Assembly: GCA_946894095.1 (NCBI GenBank)
Contig: OX335661.1
Coordinates: 16,770,665 to 16,834,664, forward strand
Direction of reading: 5' to 3'
Source of the DNA: Incurvaria masculella
Lineage: Eukaryota > Arthropoda > Insecta > Lepidoptera > Incurvariidae
DNA: 64,000 nt
A program made the position numbers and the translations under genes. Shown here one piece after another: positions 62,053-64,000 of this stretch (position 1 is its first letter; the number at the start of each line of letters is the position of its first letter). The notes beneath the pieces were generated by a model. That model was not told the origin of the DNA. It did no database searches and saw only the letters and a program-made list of their open reading frames with translations.

Positions 62053-63165
62053 ATGCCTAAATATATTATAAAACTGGAACATTTTGGAATACGAGGAAAA
62101 CTTCACACCTGGCTTTCTGATTTTCTGACTAACAGAAAACTTAGAGTGAGAGTGGGTGATGAGCTTTCCGAGAATAGACCAGTTCATAGCGGCGTCCCCC
62201 AAGGTTCAGTTATCGGGCCGATTGCCTTCGGTATTTACCTAACGGACTTTCAAGTTTTCCTACAGATGATGTACTCCCTGTTTGCTGACGACGCTAAAAT
62301 CATCGGGAACCCACTCACGCAGCACACTGACATACAGGATGATCTAAACCGCATTACTGCATGGACGCAAGACTGGTTAATGTCACTCAACGTGGACAAA
62401 TGTACAGTCCTTCATAAAGGAAAGCAAAACCCAAGGAAAACATACACAATTCAGGGTAACACTCTAAAAAGTGTGAATACACAAAGAGATTTGGGTGTCA
62501 TAATCACAGAAGATCTAAAATGGGAGGCACACATTATAACTGTAGTGAAGAGAGCAAACTCATTGCTGTATACCATAAACAAAGCTTTCTCCCATATAAC
62601 CCCTGAGCTTTTCCTAAAGCTTTATAAAACATATGTGCGACCTATATTGGAGTATGCATACCAGATCTGGAGTCCGTACTTCAAGAAAGATATTGACCTG
62701 CTGGAACGGGTACAACGTAGAGCAACAAAAATGCCAACTGCACTGAAAAATAAAAGTTACGGAACCCGGCTGGACAAGCTTAGCCTCACCACTCTACAAG
62801 AACGAAGAGAACGGGGAGATCTTATTGAAACATTTAAAATTCTCAACTCTTCTTACAACTCTACCAATCTACAAGATATGTTCACCCTTGCTAATACTAA
62901 AAACCTGAGCGGACACTCAAAAAAGCTGTATCACAATCGGTCGAAGCAGAACCCTCGACGACACTTTCTTGCCAACAGAGTGGTAGAATCTTGGAACAGT
63001 ATTCCCAGTGAAGTTGTAAACGCTGTCTCCGTAAATTCCTTCAAAAATAAATTGGACAATCATATAAAATCCAAAAAAAAGATAATAAATTAATAAATAA
63101 GTGTTGTGATATAGGCGCATCAGCTTAAAGCTGCTAGCCTATCAATAATAATATAATATAATAGT
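62053..63165 (+). mobile_element. LINE family A, 5'-truncated, with open RT frame
   Basis: The LINE-derived frame starts about 62062 (KLEHFGIRGKLHTWLSDFLT) and runs to the stop at 63093 without interruption. It includes HSGVPQGSVIGPIAFGIYL, the catalytic SLFADDAKII, RDLGVIITEDLKWEAH, YKTYVRPILEYAYQIW, LLERVQRRATKM, RGDLIETFKILNSSYN and NRVVESWNSIPSEVVNAVSV. The 3' UTR has GGCGCATCAGCTTAAAGCTG and a tail of AATAATAATATAATAT. The endonuclease and the first RT motifs are missing. It is the reference copy for family A here; it lies in the last intron of ABHD11 paralogue 2. Confidence 0.88.
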
Positions 63166-63472
63166 ATTTCCCTTTATGAGCATGGCTACACTGAACTGAA
63201 TGGAAAACACAGACAATATTTCATTGCCGCTTTTACCATCTTTTCATCCTATGCGATGATACAAACCCGGCGGCTTAAATCCTACCACCTAGGGGAAGGG
63301 GATCTATAGTTTAATATGGATTTCGAACCATGGAGCAGCTCGCATTCGTGACAAAATGCACTTATCGAACTCGGAAAGAGAAAGAAAGTGGTGCATGTCG
63401 GAATTGAACCCAGACCTCTGGTATGCTAGGCCAATCCCCGCGCCACTAGGCTACTAGCCGCTCAAATTATTG
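63163..63472 (-). mobile_element. SINE with tRNA-like head, tail missing
   Basis: On the reverse strand: TAGTAGCCTAGTGGCGCGGG (A box), TCTGGGTTCAATTCCGACAT (B box), TTTCTTTCTCTTTCCGAGTT, then the body to CAGTGTAGCCATGCTCATAA. It begins inside the body at its low end. Confidence 0.85.
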
Positions 63473-63515
63473 AGCTAAGTCATCTATGTAAAAAACAGTC
63501 TGTTTATATATTAAT

Positions 63516-63738
63516 TGGACATGGATGGCTAATACAACACCCACCGTCTTGATGTTAGCCTAATTTCCGTAGGATACATTGAACTGGATGGAAAGCATAG
63601 TCTATTTTTTATGCCATTTCAACCATTTTTTTCATCCAATGCGATGGTACCAACCTGGATAGGCCAACAAGTAGAGGGCGGTGACCTACAGTTTCACATG
63701 AATTCCGAACCATAGAACAGCTAGCATTCATTTTTAAA
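63516..63738 (-). mobile_element. SINE, diverged, head missing
   Basis: ATTGGACATGGATGGCTAAT, ACATTGAACTGGATGGAAAG, CATCCAATGCGATGGTACCA, ACCATAGAACAGCTAGCATT. The linker GAACAGCTAGCATTC marks the tRNA-head subtype. Confidence 0.7.
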
Positions 63739-64000
63739 TGGAATTCAGTTTTTCTATACGACCTTGTGTTTTAAGGTACATAGGTACTCTTAACAAGCAT
63801 AATTTATCTATGCAGGAAATTCTCTTTGACACAAATGTACTATGGCTTAGGTTAGGTTCTACTACCTACCTAAATCAAGTACAGATATAGTCAAATATCA
63901 AAATATGTACTACATATTTATTAAATACATCAAGTTCCTGTGTGAAAGGATGTTTCACACGTCGCCAACCACAAGATAACGAGGGGTGGGAACCTGCTCA
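63739..64000. other. Intron sequence, nothing recognised
   Basis: AT-rich sequence within the presumed last intron of ABHD11 paralogue 2; no acceptor followed by a GHxVHAD-type exon is seen. Confidence 0.35.

Overview
The window looks like nuclear DNA of a lepidopteran insect (moth or butterfly). The genes have introns, use GT-AG splice sites and include animal families (a Golgi SNARE, a fatty-acid elongase, ABHD11 lipases). The repeats are of kinds I know from Lepidoptera: short elements ending in a (GTCC/GTCT)n microsatellite, several TIR MITEs, jockey- and CR1-like LINEs, a mariner, a Bel/Pao element and SINEs. The species cannot be named from the sequence. All identifications are by eye and from memory; nothing was searched.

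Host genes. (1) 377-2319 (+): the last three coding exons of the Golgi SNARE GOSR1/Gos28. (2) 17885-36294 (-): a mpaB/rubber-oxygenase-like (DUF2236) protein, five clear exons plus a tentative 13-nt first exon behind a 12-kb intron; all junction phases agree and give 435 aa. (3) 37889-44686 (-): a complete six-exon ELOVL elongase of 264 aa with the HVYHH histidine box. (4) 47392-51773 (+): a complete three-exon ABHD11-type hydrolase of 307 aa. (5) 55468-61919 (+): four exons of a second ABHD11 paralogue whose last exon lies beyond the right edge. Genes 4 and 5 are a tandem pair that share two intron positions; gene 5 has two further introns.

Mobile DNA fills most of the rest. At 7150-14307 there is an intact Bel/Pao retrotransposon: 506-bp LTRs identical as read, 5-bp TSD, a PBS matching the 3' end of tRNA-Tyr, a polypurine tract and one uninterrupted 1872-aa gag-pol frame, so it is very young. 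A mariner (15728-16973) has lost a piece around the third catalytic aspartate. LINE fragments of at least five kinds occur, two with long open frames (52184-53983, 62053-63093).

The least ordinary signal is a SINE superfamily with more than a dozen copies. One group starts with a 5S-rRNA-like Pol III head and another with a tRNA-like head, while both share the same body and tail. Other unusual structures are a chain of TTAA-flanked elements, including a 528-bp palindrome, in an ABHD11 intron; a MITE copy with ~370-bp inverted arms; a 117-bp array with an internal hairpin; and a duplicated exon edge in the mpaB-like gene.
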